NCBI GenBank assembly: GCA_018287875.1
Contig: JAGVVL010000002.1
Location: forward strand, 9,006,398 to 9,070,397
Source of the DNA: Nigrospora sphaerica
Taxonomy: Eukaryota > Ascomycota > Sordariomycetes > Amphisphaeriales > Apiosporaceae
Reading direction: 5' to 3'
Length of the DNA stretch: 64,000 bases
This document shows positions 53,235 to 64,000 of the stretch, piece by piece. The notes beneath the pieces are model-generated. The model was given only the letters and a program-made list of their open reading frames with translations, had not been told where the DNA came from and searched no databases. Within the stretch, counting starts at the first letter, position 1, and every line of letters begins with the position of its first letter. Made by a program: the position numbers and the translations under genes.

Positions 53235-54091
53235 TGTTAAAAGTGGTGGTTTGATCGGAACAGGAAAAACCTTTTATTGAGACCGGGCCAGGGCTCTTAC
53301 GTAAGCCTTGATCAAGGGTTTACACAAGTATAAGTTAGGCTTTGGTAGTCTAGTTCATAGCTAGAGACACAGCGCGCTTTTTCCTCCTTTTAATACACTG
53401 CTACTCTTACTACGGCACTTCACGCTCATTTTTCGTGACTATTTTGAGCTTCTTTTACTTCCCTACGTTAAGGATCATCTTGATCAACGATATCCTCACC
53501 TGATTGTCCTTGAGATCGACCTCACGACCGTGTCTTTCCACCAGACTCCCTACAGTTTGGGGTTTCTTGGTTCCATTATAAGGGCCCTTTTAATCTTGGA
53601 GGTCGTTTCTTATAGGTAAAGAAACACGGAAGAATAAAGAACTTCTCTTCGAAAGAAACGAGAGTGTATTTTGTGTGCTTGCTTGCTTAAGGATAGACTA
53701 GATACAAAGAGAGGAGATTCAGCCCTTACTTGCACCCGTTAAACCTTTATCCTCTTAGTAATACAAAGAGAAAGACGTGTAAGTGATTGCGTAAGTGATT
53801 ACGTGGCTTAGAAGCATATGGAACCTTATAGAGGTTTATGGAGCCTCATGGGGGCTCGTGGGGGCTTCAAGGAGCCACGTAGAAACTCGTGGAAACTTGT
53901 GGAAAATTCGGGTGGCGTACGCCACGCTTGCAGAGTAAAGCGGGCCACACTTACAGGAAGCTGGCCCGTGCTCCAAGTAGGCTGGCTCGAGCTCTAGGAT
54001 AGGCTCGATTAAAGGACCAGCTTTCCGTTAAGTGCATAGCTTAGTCCGTAGTGACAGAGAACGGTATAGGATAAGTCCTATACCTACAACA
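53235..54091 (-). mobile_element. Solo LTR of the Copia-B family with a 298-bp insert
   Basis: The LTR is in minus orientation, from tgttaaaagtggtggtttga to ctatacctacaaca. It is longer than others because of an insert at 53278-53575 flanked by TTAT. No 5-bp target duplication is seen (ttctt, tgaaa). It stands in inverted orientation to the Copia-B 5' LTR 440 bp downstream. Confidence 0.82.
53278..53575. mobile_element. 298-bp insert in the LTR, TTAT duplication
   Basis: Compared with the other LTR copies, the sequence ttttataaagg is interrupted here, with TTAT on both sides. The ends tgagaccggg and the mirrored tggaaccaag are weakly similar. No coding sequence. Class unknown. Confidence 0.5.
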
Positions 54092-54528
54092 TGAAATTAT
54101 AAATTCATAATCTACGATCTTATAATTTATTATATGACCTCTTTCTCTTAAGGGGCAATTCATTCTTACTTAAGAATCTTCTCTTGCTAAGCATATTTAC
54201 CTTTGAGGAATCTTTTCTTATTTAAGCTATACTTCTTAATATTCTCTTCTAGCTAGTCCCTTGTAGCTGGTAAGGTTTTCAATAGCTAGTATGGTACCTT
54301 AGCCACTTTTCTTAGCTGTGACGGCGAACTGCGTGCCGTGACATTAGCCAGGGTTCTTAGGGTTGTAACATCTCTTTACTCTTAACTTTAAACCTCACTC
54401 TTTATGTGCTTACTTACTAGGACCCTTAATTGAGATTATCTATATATCTTTAGCTGTAATATCTCCTTTAAAAGCACGTAACCCTTCAGTTCGGATTGAC
54501 TTAAAGACCGTGTTCTTTTATTAAACTT
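54092..54528. other. AT-rich stretch between two LTRs, no gene
   Basis: No coding sequence. At 54317-54343 lies the imperfect hairpin tgtgacggc...gccgtgaca, related to a sequence at 17208-17239. Confidence 0.45.
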
Positions 54529-55093
54529 TGTTGCAGGTATAGGACTTATCCTATACCGTTCTCTGTCACTACGGACTAAGCTATGCACTTAACGAGAAGC
54601 TAGTCATTTAACCGAGCCTATCCTAAAGCTCGGGCCAGCCTACCCTGGAGCACGGGCCAGCTTACCCGCAAGCATGGCCCGCTTTACCCACAAGCGTGGC
54701 GTTCGCCACGCGGAAGCTTCTGCAAGGTTCCACGAGTTTCACGAGTTTCTACGTGACTCCTGAAGCTCCCACGAGCCCCCATGAGGCTCCACAAACCTCT
54801 ATAAGGTTCCATATGCTTCTAAGCCACGTAATCACTTACGCAATCACTTACGCGTCCTCTTCCTTGTATTACTAAGAGGATAAAGGTTTAACGGGTATAA
54901 GTAAAGGCTGAATCTCCCCTCTTCGTGTAACTAGTCTGTCCTGAAGCAAGCAAGCACACAAAATACACTCTCGTTCCTCTTGAAGAGAAGTTCCTTATTC
55001 TTCCGTGTTTCTTTATAGAAACGACCTCCGAGATGGAAAGAGCCCTTATAAAGGGGTTGCTTCCTCTTTTCGATCGAACCACCACTTCCAACA
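54529..55093 (+). repeat. Copia-B 5' LTR
   Basis: The LTR runs from tgttgcaggtataggactta to accaccacttccaaca, beginning TG and ending CA. Confidence 0.92.
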
Positions 55094-55107
55094 GGTTATG
55101 AGCCCGG
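55094..55107 (+). promoter_or_regulatory. Copia-B primer binding site (initiator tRNA-Met, internal)
   Basis: The sequence ggttatgagcccgg follows the LTR and is complementary to the anticodon arm of initiator tRNA-Met (gggctcataacc). This points to priming by a cleaved half-tRNA. Confidence 0.78.
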
Positions 55108-55484
55108 GCCGATATCTTTTCGCTTAAGATTACGCCCCTTAACCTCCCTCGTCGATTTCTTCCTCCTCTCTCGGCCGAAGCAACCTGGAAGCGACCCTAA
55201 GTCTTCCGAACCGCTTTATTCGTCTCGAAAGCCCTCGAAGCTTCTGGAAGCAACCTTAAGTCTTCCAAAGCCTTCTTCGATATTATCGAAGTCTTTAAGC
55301 CCTCGGACTCGCTTTAAGCGAATATTTCGGATAAGCTGCTTTTCGGCGTCCCGATTAGCATATAGCTGCCCCTTTATTCCTTAACCTTAGGAATTAAAGA
55401 GGTTATATTCAATACGAGGCATTTTTCGGTTCTCTTTAACCGAATAAGGGCTTATTTCGGCTACTCTCACGCCGGAAAAACAAC

Positions 55485-58400
55485 ATGGCCGACATTATTA
55501 AGTCGGTATCGGCATGTTTAATGCCGAAATCCCACCGACTATCCGGTTCTTCAAACTGGAACACATGGAAGTCCTCCTTACTGCTTTATTTTAAACTCTT
55601 AAAATTGAGCAGTTCTTCCTTAATACGGATAAGTATAAGGAGATTTCCGAGGAGCAGAAGACTCTAGCCTTACTTGTTATAAGGCAGAACCTTTCTGACG
55701 AGCCTCTTTCTTTAATCTTCGACGCTACGGACCCCCTTTCAGCACTAGAAACGTTAAGTGCTAGTTATGAGAGTACTGGTCCCGTTCTCCGGCAGCAGCT
55801 CTATATCGAGTTCCATTCTATTCGATACGAGCATTATAACTCGTTAACCGAGTTTATCTCTTCGTTTAAGACCTATGCGAAGAAACTAGCGAATGTCGGA
55901 GCGAAGATAGACGATATAGACTTAAAGACGGTCTTTATAGCCGCCTTGTCGTCTACTTACCCTATATGGGCTGACCGGCAACGCTCCGCTTTACGAAGTA
56001 AGGAGCCGCCGTCTTTAGATTCGCTAATCAACGATATTCTCGACGAATCTAAGGCTTCCTCAGATACTTCAATGGGGAACTCTTCGTTTTATACGAAGAA
56101 TAACCGTTCTAAACCCCTCACTCAAAAGGGGCCCAAAATCTAATAACGGGAAGAACGGAAAAGGGTTGAATAACGGGAATTCAAACCCTAAGAACCCTAA
56201 CTTTAAGGGTTCTAAGCGGAATTCTAAGGGTTCTAAGCCGAATCCTAAGAAACCGCAGGAAAAAGTCGTCCTAACGACTCCGATTCCAACTCAGATTCCG
56301 AATCCGGAAAACAGTCCGAGTCGTTTTATAGTTACTCTTATTCAAGTAGTGACTTTAACGGCGTACCGAAGGACTGGTGGCTCTACGATACGGGCTCTAC
56401 ACAGCATATATCGAACGATAAGTCCTACTTTAAGGACTTAACTTACTGTTCCGACTTAGACCCCGTTATTACCGGAGCCGGCTTTATAAAGCCAGTAGGA
56501 AAGGGAATCGTTACCCTTCCTATAAAGAAAAGAGCGACATTTTCTACCTTACTCTCGAGAACACGCTCTATATCCCGGATTTCCCGATTAATCTTATCTC
56601 CGGATTAAACCACTATAAGTCCGGCGGAAAGATAAGCGGAACGGAACTTCTCTCTTCAAAAGGCGTCGTTATAGCCACGTTAAACCCCTTAAAGCGTGGT
56701 TTCTTTCTCGACGTCGCCTATAAGCCGGAACCGAATTTCGCTTATATCACAGCGAAAACCGCGCTTAAAAAAGACCTAATAGGCCAAAAGAACGGTCTTA
56801 AAAGCCTAAAATCAAAGACTTACCGCCAAAACTACCTGGGACCGGACTTCAGCCACGGTACCCGAAAACGGCTCTTTAAAGTCTTTTAAGTCCGATATCT
56901 CAACGGATTTAACTCTGATTTCGACGGAGTCAACGGCTTTAAGGTCTACTTTACCTGGACTTTCCTATAGTTCAGTCGAGAGCCCCATTAAGAATCCATG
57001 GAGCTTTATATTGGAGATTCCAAGTCTCTCCTACTATACGGACACCGAATTATGGCATAAACGCCTTGGTCATCCAAGTTTCGACGCCTTAGTTAAGGCC
57101 TCAAAGTCTACAAAGGCATAGACCCTCGAAACTTAATAAACAGGACCTGAACTGCGAGGCCTGCTTATTAGGAAAGTTTACCCGACAACAAGGAAAGTCA
57201 ACAGAAATCGAGCAACTTTTCCTTAAACCGGATCTGCTTAGATACGGTTAAAATCACTCCTACGAGTTATTTGGGTTACAATTACATTATTGTCTACACC
57301 GACGACTTTACGTCCTTTCGCTTTATAGACTTTACTAAGTCTAAGGACGAGGTGTTTGAGACGGTTAAAAACCGTTTAGAACACTTAAAACAGCAGTTTA
57401 AATCGTATCCTTCTTTTATAAGGATCGATAACGGGACCGAATTTAACCCCGCTCAGCTCGAAAAATTCCTAAAGACTAAAGGAGTTATTTACGAGCCCTC
57501 GAACCGCTACACACCCGAACAAAACGGCATAGCGGAAAGATCTAATCGAGTTATACTCGATAAAGGTCGTACGGCGATACTAGACGCGAAAATCCCTAAA
57601 TACCTATGGGAATTCGTCCTACAGTCTATAGTAAAGGTTATCAACCTTACGCCGACCTCGAAAAAGAATATAACTCCTTATCAGGAGTTCTACGACTATT
57701 TCTATCCTAATCAGGATAATACTCCCGATTTATCCTTCTTACATATTATCGGAACTCCGGTATACACCTATAAACCAAAGGAACTGTTAGTTCAGTCCGA
57801 TAAATTCGCAGCTAAGGCTGAAAAAGGGATTCTACTCGGGTATAAGGGAAACTCGATTTATATCGTCTATATCCCTAGCCGGCCCTTTAAAAAGCGTGTT
57901 TTTCCGACCTCCACCTTCGAGTTCTATCCGAAGACGAAGAAAATACGGAAATAGAGGGGGTAGACTACACTCCTTCGGCCACGCTATCTGGAAACAGCAC
58001 TCAAGACGAGATTTCCGATATTATCTCCGTCTCTAGTGCAAATTCGCCCTATTCCAAACTCGAAGGGTATCATAAACCGTCCGAAGACGTCTATCGAGGT
58101 TGTTTTACCCAATAACCTCTCCGAAAGCAAAAAGTCGACTTATAAGCGTTTCGATAACGCTTTTCCAACCGCTACCCTTTATAAAGAGCCCCGCTCCTTA
58201 AAGGAAGCCCTTCAGTCTAAGGATAAAGAAGAGTGGCTATCTACAGTTCACACCGAACTAAAGGAAATCATAAAGAAAGGGACTCTTAAAGCGGTTGATC
58301 GAGCTAAAGTTAAGAGAGAAGGACGCTCTCCTTTATCTCTAAAATGGGTCTTCAAGTTAAAGACCGACGTGACCGGAAAACCGGTTAAATACAAAGCTCG

Positions 58401-59760
58401 GCTAGTCGTTAGTGGCTTCGAACAGCAGTACGGCCTTGACTATTTCGAAACATTTGCTTCCGAACAAAACCAGCCACATGGCGAGTTTTACTCGCCTTAG
58501 CCGCCTACTACAACTGGGAAATTGAACAGATCGATATAGTCTCCGCGTTCTTAAACGGAGAACTACTAGAAGACGTTTATATTGAGCCTATCGAAGGCCT
58601 AGACGATCTTCTACTCGAAAACCCGGAGTTAAACACCTTTGGGTGGAAATTCGACAGTACCCAGTTATTTAAGCTTTTTAAAGCTTTATACGGACTAAAA
58701 CAGAGTCCTAGACAGTGGCAACTAAAGGTTAAAAAGGCCTTATCTACCTTAGGCTTTAAACCTCTAATCTCGGACGAGTCCACGTATTATAACGATGAAC
58801 TCCGGATGTTTATCGTTTCTTATGTTGACGATTTCCTTATATTCGGTCCGTTATTAACGGATATTAACCGAATAAAGAAAGAGATAGGAAAACACTTTGA
58901 GGTTAAGGACTTAGGTCCTATTTCCTACTTTCTCGGCGTTCAGGTTACCCGAGACCGAGAGAAGCGACTTATAAAGATAAACCAGTCGACATATATACGG
59001 CAAATCCTTGAAACCTCGAACTTATACGAGATAACGCCGTCCGATGTTCCTCTCTCTCCGAGCCTTCCGAAGAATATCGATTACACCGCTCTCAAAGACG
59101 AAAAATCGAATTCGGACACTATAAAGGAATATCAGCAGCTAATCGGCCGTCTAATGTATGCCATGACGCAGACTAGGCCCGATATCTGCTACGCTGTGGG
59201 ATTTCTAGCTCGATTTATGCAGAACCCCAATAAACAGCTCTTGAAAGCCGTTAAAGGTGTCTTTAAGTACCTAAAACGGACTGCAGACTACTCTATAGTC
59301 TATAAGGGCGACACTAAGCCTACATTAGTGGGCTATTCCGATTCGGATTACGGCGGCGACTACGAGACTCGAAAGTCTACTTCCGGCTACCTCTTTACCT
59401 TGAATAACGGTCCTATAAGCTGGAAATCGAAAAGGCAGTCTACCATAGCCTTATCGACCACCGAAGCCGAGTTTAACGGGTTAGAACAGGCCACCCGTGA
59501 GTCTATATGGCTTAAAAACCTTTTATTCGAGTTAGGGGTTAAAACGGCTTCGATTCCGATAAAAGGGACAATACTTCGGCTATAAACTTAGCTTATAACC
59601 CGAATATCACCAGCGTACCAAGCACACCGCTATACGCTACTATTTCGTCCGGCAAGAAGTCGAAAACGAGAATATATCGGTCGAATACATCTCGACTAAC
59701 GACATGCCCGCCGATGGCTTAACTAAGCCACTTCGAAAGAGAAATTCAGTAGGTTCTTAA
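55485..59760 (+). pseudogene. Copia-B gag-pol, nearly complete, single-base frameshifts
   Basis: Gag starts MADIIKSVSACLMPKSHRL. The protease reads DWWLYDTGSTQHISND (about 56372). The pre-integrase motif reads LWHKRLGHPSFDALV and CEACLLGKF. The integrase (57271-57954) is intact in its core: YTDDF, IRIDNGTEF and PEQNGIAERSNRV give D, D, E. RT reads LKWVFKLKTDVTGKPVKYKA, VSAFLNGELLEDVYIE, KALYGLKQSPRQW and SYVDDFLIFG. RNase H reads GYSDSDYGGDYETRKSTSGY and IALSTTEAEF. Frameshifts near 55600, 56100, 56280, 57150, 58465 and 59570 break the frame; RIP-type stops are few. Small indels dominate, in contrast to Copia-A. The stop is at 59758-59760. Confidence 0.88.
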
Positions 59761-59819
59761 GCCTACTAAACTTACGCCCTTAAGCACGCCTATTATCGTG
59801 TATTTTAACGGTATAAGTT

Positions 59820-59829
59820 AAGAGAGGGG
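59820..59829 (+). promoter_or_regulatory. Copia-B polypurine tract
   Basis: The run aagagagggg precedes the 3' LTR directly. Confidence 0.65.
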
Positions 59830-60392
59830 TGTTGCAGGTATAGGACTTATTCTATACCGTACTCTGTCACTACGGACTAAGCTATGCACTTAACGGGAAG
59901 CTAGTCCTTTAACCGAGCCTATCCTAAAGCTCGGGCCAGCCTACCTAGAGCACGGGCCAGCTTACCCGCAAGCATGGCCCGCTTTACGCACAAGCGTAAT
60001 GTACGCCACGCGGAAGCTTCTGCAAGTTTCCACGAGTTTCTACGAGTTTCTACGTGGCTCCCTAAAGCTCCCACGAGCCCCCATGAGGCTCCACAAACCT
60101 CTATAAGGTTCCATATGCTTCTAAGCCACGTAATCACTTACGCAATCACTTACGCGTCCTCTTCCTTGTATTACTAAGAGGATAAAGGTTTAACGGGTAT
60201 AAGTAAAGGCTGAATCTCCCTCTTTGTGTAACTAGTCTGTCCTGAAGCAAGCAAGCACACGAAATACACTCTTGTTCCTCTTGAAGAGAAGTTCCTTATC
60301 CTTCCGTGTTTCTTTATAGAAACGACCTCCGAGATCGAAAGAGCCCTTATAAAGGGTTGCTTCTCTTTTCGATCAAACCACCACTTCCAACA
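59830..60392 (+). repeat. Copia-B 3' LTR
   Basis: The copy is very similar to the 5' LTR, with a few substitutions and small gaps. It abuts the purine-rich satellite. Confidence 0.92.
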
Positions 60393-61465
60393 GAAAGTAA
60401 AAGAGAAGGAAAAAAGAAAAGAAGGTAAAGAATAAGTGAAGAAAAAAAAAGAAAGGAGTAATAATGATGAAAAAGAAGTATATAAGTAAGGAAGTAAAGA
60501 AGAGAAAGAAAAATATATATATATTTAACGATAAAAAGAAGAAGGTGAAAGTCAAGGGTAAAATAAACTATATATATAAGGAAGGAAAAAGGAAAGAAAA
60601 GAGGAGAAGAAGAGCGAGAAAAGAAAGAAAGGAAAAGAAAAAAGAGAAAGGGACGGGAACCGTTGGCGGTGCGCAGCTGGCCCGTTAGAGACATGCGATG
60701 GATAAAAAAGAGGTGTAGGAAGGATAAAAAAGAAGAAGTGAAAAGTAATATTTGAAGGGATAAAAGGAGAATAAGTATATTAAAGAATGATAGGTAAGGA
60801 AAGAAAAGAGGGGTATATAATAAAATAAAAAGGTAGATATAAAGGAGGGAAGGACGGTACTATATGAAGAGAGTAAAAAGGAGAGTTAAATACATACGTT
60901 ATAGGATATTATAAAGAAGAAGAAGGGAGGTATAATTTCATATAAAAGAGAAAGGCAAAAGATTTCAAGATAAAAAGAGGAAAGAGATAAAGATAAGAAG
61001 TGAAGAAAAAAAGGAGGGGAATAAGGAGGAAGGGTATAAAAAGGGGAACATATAAAGACAAAATAAGAAAAAAAGAAATAAAAAGAAAATCGAAAGAGAA
61101 GTTAAAAGGAAGTATAATATAAGTATAAAAAGAGAAATGAAAGATATAAAAGAAGAAAGAAAAGGAGGCAAAAAAAGAATTAAAAAAGGTGAGGGTATAA
61201 AAAGGTAAAAAGAAGGAAAGAAAAGAGAGGGAAAAGAAAAAGAAAAGTAAGTAAGTGAGAAAAGAAGTGTAATGGTGAGTAAATATATAAAAAAAGAAAG
61301 GAAGAGAAAATATAAAAAAGAGAAAGAAGATAAGAAGTTTAGAAAGAAAAGAAAGAAAAGAAGAAAGAAGGTAAGAAGTGTATAAAGAAAAGAAAGAAAA
61401 GAGGAAAGAAGATAAGAAGTGTATAAAGAAAAGAAAGAAAGGAGGAAAGAAGATAAGAAGTGTAG

Positions 61466-61468
61466 AAA

Positions 61469-61505
<37 letters not shown>

Positions 61506-61585
61506 AGAAAGAAAGAAAGAAGAAAGAAAGAAAGAAGAAAGAAAGAAAGAAGAAAGAAAGAAAGAAGAAAGAAAGAAAGAAAGTA
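61466..61585 (+). repeat. (GAAA)n and 11-bp purine microsatellite
   Basis: An array of gaaa changes into the 11-mer aagaaagaaag repeated about five times. It ends ten bases before the second GC-rich core. Confidence 0.9.
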
Positions 61586-61967
61586 GAGAAAGGGGGCGTA
61601 ACCGTAGGCGGTGCGAAGCTGGCCGGTCGGAGATATAAGAGGTGCTGTGGCAGAGTAGCCAGCGGTTCGGGTTAAGAAAAGATAAAAGAAAGGTATAGAA
61701 AGTAGATATATAAAAAGGAATAAAAGCGGATATAACGAGAAATAATAAGTAAGGGTATAATCAATATAGAAAGGATAAATAAAAGGATAAAAAGAGGAGA
61801 GTAAGATAAGGGTACTAAAGGATTTTAAGAGAAAATAAGATCAACATATTAAAAGAGGTAAGCACATCCATGTAAAAAAGGAGAGTAAAATAAAAATAGG
61901 GGTATAATGAGGGTAAAATGAAAGTAGGGGTATAATGAGGTAAAATGAACGTAGGGGTATAATAAAA

Positions 61968-62030
61968 GTAAGTAAAGAAGTAAGTAAAGAAGTAAGTAAA
62001 GAAGTAAGTAAAGAAGTAAAGAAGCAAGTA
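61968..62030 (+). repeat. 12-bp tandem repeat agtaagtaaaga
   Basis: The 12-mer agtaagtaaaga is repeated about four times with small changes at the end. Confidence 0.85.
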
Positions 62031-63460
62031 AAGAAGTAAAAGAAAGAAAGTGGGGAAGGAAAGCGGTAAAGCGGTAAGAATAAAAAGCTATAAGGAAATA
62101 AAAGGCGAAGAGGAAAATAAAGAAAGAGAAGGAAGAAAAGGAGAGGAAGAAAGGGGATAAGCAAGGGAAGTATAAGTTTTAAGAGAAGTATAAGCGAAGG
62201 ATAAAATGAGGGGGGAATAGAGTAGAAGGACGGCATAAAAAAAGGAGGGAAAAGGGAAAGGGGAAGAAGGGGCGTAACCGTAGGCGGTGCAAAGCTGGCC
62301 CGTCGGAGACATTCGTGGTGTAGTAGCAGTGGCGGGCTTATAATAGGTTAAGATAAGGGTACTATAAAGAAATAAAGAGGGTGAGAAGAGTAAGTAAGAG
62401 GATAGATAAAGAAAGAAAGAAAGAAAGAATAAAAGAAGAAAATAGATTGAAGTAAGGAATAAAAGTGAACAAAAAGGTAATGTGAAGAGAAGGAGAAGGA
62501 AGAGGGTAATGATAGGAAGAATAAAGATAATAATGAAGTGAAAGAGTAAAGAATAAAGAAAAGTGTTAAAAAGGAAAAGATAAAAAGAAAAAGATAGTGT
62601 AGGAAGTTAAAAAGGGGTTATAAGGGTAAAAGAAAGTAAGGAGTTAAAAAAAGAGGGTAAAAGAAAAGAAAAGAGGGTGAAAAAGGGTAAAAAGGAAATA
62701 AGAAGAAGCGTGAGGATAAAGGAAGAAAGGAGGGAGAAAGTAGAAGAGAATAAAATCAAGAGATATAAGAATATATAAGGGAAGAAAAAGAAAGAAAAGA
62801 AGGGAATGAATAAAGGGAAAGAAAAAAAAGGGAATAAATCAAGGGAAAGAAAAGGAAGAGAATAAAAAAGGAGAGAGAAAAAGAAGGAAAGAAGAAAAGA
62901 AAGAAAGAGGAAAAGAAAAATAAAGTAAAAGAAAAAAAGAAAAGAAAAGATAAGAAAGGGCAGGTAACTGTACATAGTTAAGAGCTTATCGGTCGAAGAG
63001 GTTAAGGTTAAAGTTATTTTATAAAGTAGAAAAGGGTGAATAATCCGTATAAGTATTATAAAGGAGAAGACTAAGATGAACTTTTAAAAAGAGGAAGAGG
63101 AGGATAAAGAAGATAGGCGTACGAGAGATAAAGAAAAGGAATAGACGATAATAAAATGCAAGGATATAAATAAGAAGTGGAAGAAAGGAAAGTAAAGGGT
63201 TTTCAAGAAATATATAAAATGGGTAAGGAATAAAATAGAAGAGAAGAAAAAAAGATAGGAAAGAAAAGGATATAAAAAGAGGAATACTAAAGGATAAAAA
63301 ACGTCGGGAGGAAAGGGAGGAAAATAATAGGATAAAAAAAGGCAAAAGAAAGAAAGACATGTTAAGGAAAGGAAAGGTCTAAAGAAGAAGGAGGAATAAA
63401 GTAATGAAAGAGCGGAGTATTAAAAAGAGAATAAAGAAGGAAGAAAGAAGAGAAATATAT

Positions 63461-63760
63461 AGATGAAGAAGGAAGAAAGGATAAATATAAGGTACTAGGT
63501 AAAGAAGTAACGAAGGAAGAAAGAAGAAAAATATATAGATGAAGAAGGAAGAAGGATAAATATAAGGTACTAGGTAAAGAAGTAAAGAAGGAAGAAAGAA
63601 GAAAAATATATAGATGAAGAAGGAAGAAAGGATAAATATAAGGTACTAGGTAAAGAAGTAAAGAAGGAAGGAAGAAGAAAAATATATAGCTGAAGAAGGA
63701 AGAATAGAAAAATATAGGGTAATAGGTAAAGAAGTAAAGAAGGAAAAAGAAAAAAAATAT
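63461..63760 (+). repeat. 76-bp tandem repeat, about four units
   Basis: Units start agatgaagaaggaagaaagg at 63461, 63537, 63612 and 63688 (the last agctgaag), at spacings of 76, 75 and 76 bp. Each contains taaatataaggtactaggt or a variant of it. Confidence 0.88.
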
Positions 63761-63950
63761 ATAAAGAAAGATAGAAAGAAGACGAGGAAAATAAATATGA
63801 AAAGAGTAAATAAATAAGAGAGAAAGAAAAAAAGGAGAAAAGATATAATAAGGAAAGGAGAAGGAAGGAAGAGGCCGTAACCGTAGGTGGTGCGTAGCTG
63901 GCCGGTCGGAGACAGCAGTCGTGCAGCAGCGGGTTTTGATTCATGCAGCA

Positions 63951-64000
63951 TTAGCTTAGCTTAGCTCAACTCAACTTAGTTTCACTTAGCTTAGGGTTAG
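63951..64000 (+). repeat. Telomere-proximal degenerate repeats entering TTAGGG
   Basis: The last 50 bases carry ttagc, ttagctcaac, tcaac and ttagttt words and end ttagcttagggttag. The final ttagggttag is in phase with the fungal telomere repeat TTAGGG, so the window edge is probably the start of the telomere or a very close variant-repeat zone. Confidence 0.65.

Larger units (their letters stand above)
54529..60392 (+). mobile_element. Copia-B, near-complete LTR retrotransposon
   Basis: A 5.86-kb element with LTRs of 565 bp (54529-55093) and 563 bp (59830-60392), a primer binding site at 55094, gag-pol at 55485-59760 and a polypurine tract before the 3' LTR. Flanks aactt and gaaag do not form a duplication, so the element may be a recombinant of two insertions, or one side was rearranged. 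Its LTR family is the most abundant repeat in the window, with six copies. Confidence 0.92.
60393..63950 (+). repeat. Subtelomeric purine-strand satellite with recurring GC-rich core
   Basis: From the end of Copia-B to the chromosome-end side, the plus strand is almost wholly A and G. This is broken by short GC-rich cores at 60651-60702, 61591-61673, 62270-62345, 62958-63008 (eroded) and 63871-63950. The cores share cgtaaccgtaggcggtgc followed by agctggcc and ggtcggagac. Starts are spaced about 940, 680, 690 and 910 bp. The purine parts are not alignable throughout but use the same small words (aagaaa, gtaaag, ggaaga). The long open frames on both strands come from base composition and are not genes. 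Confidence 0.85.

Noticed and set aside
60464..63951. Many open frames on both strands in the right-hand satellite, including a Lys/Glu/Arg-rich one at 61378-61638 and Leu/Phe/Ser-rich minus-strand ones that look like membrane proteins
   Set aside because: They follow from a purine-only strand, which has few stop codons and encodes only a few residue types. No conserved start or domain.
1..64000. tRNA, rRNA or other structured RNA genes
   Set aside because: I saw no cloverleaf with A and B boxes and no rRNA segment. The only tRNA-like sequences are the two primer binding sites.

Overview
The window looks like subtelomeric DNA of a filamentous ascomycete. The evidence is a set of Tad-type LINEs, Copia and Gypsy LTR elements, pogo/Fot-type and MULE DNA transposons, many Trp/Gln codons turned into stops by C-to-T or G-to-A change (the pattern left by repeat-induced point mutation, RIP), introns of about 50-60 nt with CTAAC/CTGAC branch sites, and a right edge that runs into TTAGGG. 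Almost everything is transposon. Two complete host-type genes, both for small secreted proteins, survive between the elements.

Layout. 235-16795 is a nested stack: MULE-1, bounded by a 9-bp target duplication, has LINE-A inserted in its left inverted repeat; LINE-B sits inside LINE-A; a pogo-type element and a 329-bp insert sit inside MULE-1. 16796-18234 holds the end of a second MULE and two solo LTRs. 18351-19023 is an intact three-exon HsbA/galactomannoprotein-type secreted gene. 19085-28139 is pogo element E1, inserted in that gene's 5' region and itself split by Copia-A. Copia-A has identical LTRs, a stop-riddled gag-pol, and an extra GC-rich gene on the opposite strand between pol and the 3' LTR. 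28142-35000 holds the displaced promoter, a truncated LINE, a pogo remnant, more solo LTRs and AT-rich decay. 35207-35856 is a two-exon secreted protein gene. 36000-40829 is LINE-C.

41029-41352 is the C-terminal TPR tail of an NLR-like protein. 41645-43501 and 43647-45592 are pogo elements E2 and E3, siblings of E1. About 45900-52222 is a Gypsy element on the minus strand. 53235-54091 is a solo LTR in inverse orientation to Copia-B, which fills 54529-60392. 60393-63950 is a purine-strand satellite with a GC-rich core recurring every 0.7-0.9 kb, and the last 50 bases lead into telomere-like sequence.

No host pathway is visible. The functional themes are transposon competition, RIP, cargo capture and disruption of a secreted-protein gene. 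Boundaries given with duplicated target sites were read directly and are firm; domain calls rest on motifs I could read, and functions are family-level inference.
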